Assembly (NCBI GenBank): GCA_028707015.1
Contig: JAQTVP010000104.1
Location: forward strand, 1 to 5,799
Direction: 5' to 3'
Length of the DNA: 5,799 bases
Source: Dehalococcoidales bacterium
Lineage (GTDB): Bacteria > Chloroflexota > Dehalococcoidia > Dehalococcoidales > JAQTVP01
Below, piece after piece: positions 5,221 to 5,799 of the stretch (position 1 is the stretch's first letter; each line of letters opens with the position of its first letter). The position numbers and the translations under genes are program-made. The notes under the pieces are model-generated. The model was given only the letters and a program-made list of their open reading frames with translations, had not been told where the DNA came from and made no database searches.

Positions 5221-5724
5221 CTAATCATTCCGGGTGTCACTTATATGTTCGGTTACCTCACCCGTAATAATTTCTACTGCGTGCGGAATAGCTGGTAATA
5301 TTATCTCAAGGCACTCCCGAACTGCTTTAGCACTACCAGGCAGATTAATAATAAGACATTTTCCTCTAACACCGGCTACCGCTCGGCTCAATATGGTCAA
5401 TGGGGTGGTATCAAAGGCTTTAAACCTCATCGCCTCGGTAAAACCAGGCACCACCTTATCTATAATAGAAAGAGTAGCCTCCGGTGTAACGTCACGCAGG
5501 CTAAGCCCGGTACCCCCGGTAGTTAGAATTACATCTACTTTACCCTCATCTGCCCACTCAGCAAGCTTACTGGCTATGGCTGGTACTTCATCAGGAATAA
5601 TCTCATATTTCACAATACTATTACCTTGCAAGGACAGCATATCCCTAATTACTTCACCACTTGTATCATGGCGTTTCCCTTGTGACCCTTTATCACTGAT
5701 GGTCAATATACCTAGATTAAACAT
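5221..5724 (-). CDS. mog: MogA/MoaB-family molybdopterin adenylyltransferase
   Basis: Members activate molybdopterin by adenylylation so that molybdate or tungstate can be inserted, a late step of molybdenum-cofactor synthesis in the cytoplasm. The 167-residue protein is one MoCF-binding domain from end to end. It shows LGILTISDKGSQG (4-16), IPDEVPAI (43-50), the substrate-binding TTGGTGLSLRDVTPEAT (68-84) and LIINLPGSAKAVRECL (124-139). D45 and D78 fall where catalytic aspartates are found in this family. The ATG at 5724-5722 has a strong Shine-Dalgarno GGAGAGGT (5735-5728). Length and lack of MoeA domains argue for stand-alone MogA/MoaB and against CinA or MoeA. Its place directly ahead of trmD is unusual, since the gene is normally near other cofactor genes. 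Whether it adenylylates or only binds pterin cannot be settled here. Confidence 0.92.
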   Translation of the reverse strand: MFNLGILTISDKGSQGKRHDTSGEVIRDMLSLQGNSIVKYEIIPDEVPAIASKLAEWADEGKVDVILTTGGTGLSLRDVTPEATLSIIDKVVPGFTEAMRFKAFDTTPLTILSRAVAGVRGKCLIINLPGSAKAVRECLEIILPAIPHAVEIITGEVTEHISDTRND

Positions 5725-5747
5725 AGCACCTCTCCAATGTAATTCCT

Positions 5748-5770
5748 ATTTTACCATATACAAAAATACA
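5748..5770 (-). promoter_or_regulatory. possible extended -10 promoter for mog-trmD
   Basis: Read leftward, TGG TAAAAT places an extended -10 box TAAAAT at 5753-5748 with TG at 5756-5755. The -35 region (TTTGTT/TTGTTG, about 5775-5768) is poor and its spacing is 15-16 bases. Transcription would start near 5741, giving a short leader with the ribosome site at 5735-5728. Upstream genes outside the window could also drive this operon. Confidence 0.35.
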
Positions 5771-5799
5771 ACAAAATAAGTAATTTTAAATATTTTTTA

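Noticed and set aside
5234..5779. Plus-strand 181-codon open frame opposite mog
   Set aside because: It is the complement of a clearly conserved MoCF domain, has low-complexity Ser/Thr/Ile composition, and has no ribosome site or promoter; a shadow frame.

Overview
The window carries two tRNA genes, the decayed remains of an integrated element, a small helix-turn-helix regulator, and a leftward housekeeping block mog–trmD–rplS–priA. The DNA is AT-rich with long AT-only intergenic stretches, Shine-Dalgarno sites of the GGAG/GAGGT type, and promoters close to the sigma-70 consensus. The full-length PriA with eight zinc-binding cysteines, the bacterial TrmD and the bacterial L19 identify a bacterium. 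The wording of PriA, L19 and TrmD reminds me of Dehalococcoidia (Chloroflexota), with anaerobic Firmicutes as the alternative. That placement is recollection and inference, not a search result.

Layout. Positions 1-249 hold no gene I can support, but contain a good promoter (148-177) for tRNA-His(GTG) (250-327) and tRNA-Arg(TCG) (336-411), which end in an intrinsic terminator (442-463). Behind the tRNAs, on the minus strand, lie an unrecognised 97-residue protein with one C-terminal membrane segment (480-773) and the last ~53 codons of a tyrosine recombinase (798-959). The recombinase keeps its histidine and nucleophilic-tyrosine boxes but has lost everything upstream. An integrase remnant beside a tRNA gene is the usual signature of a former integration site. 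A divergent Xre/Cro-type regulator (1101-1397, plus strand) follows, driven by a near-consensus extended -10 promoter.

From 1428 to 5724 all genes point left: mog (molybdopterin adenylyltransferase family), then four bases later trmD (tRNA m1G37 methyltransferase), then a 167-base gap with its own promoter, rplS (ribosomal protein L19) and, 40 bases on, priA (replication-restart helicase). trmD and rplS are classic partners in translation. priA as the downstream gene and mog as the upstream gene are less usual neighbours. mog-trmD probably form one transcript, while rplS-priA can be transcribed both by read-through and from the internal promoter at 4365-4393. The priA transcript probably ends at a weak hairpin lying inside the 3' end of the convergent regulator gene.

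I saw no CRISPR array, insertion sequence or recognisable new multi-gene system. The parts least explained are the 97-residue membrane protein beside the integrase fossil, the orphan regulator, and the palindrome and leader in front of rplS.
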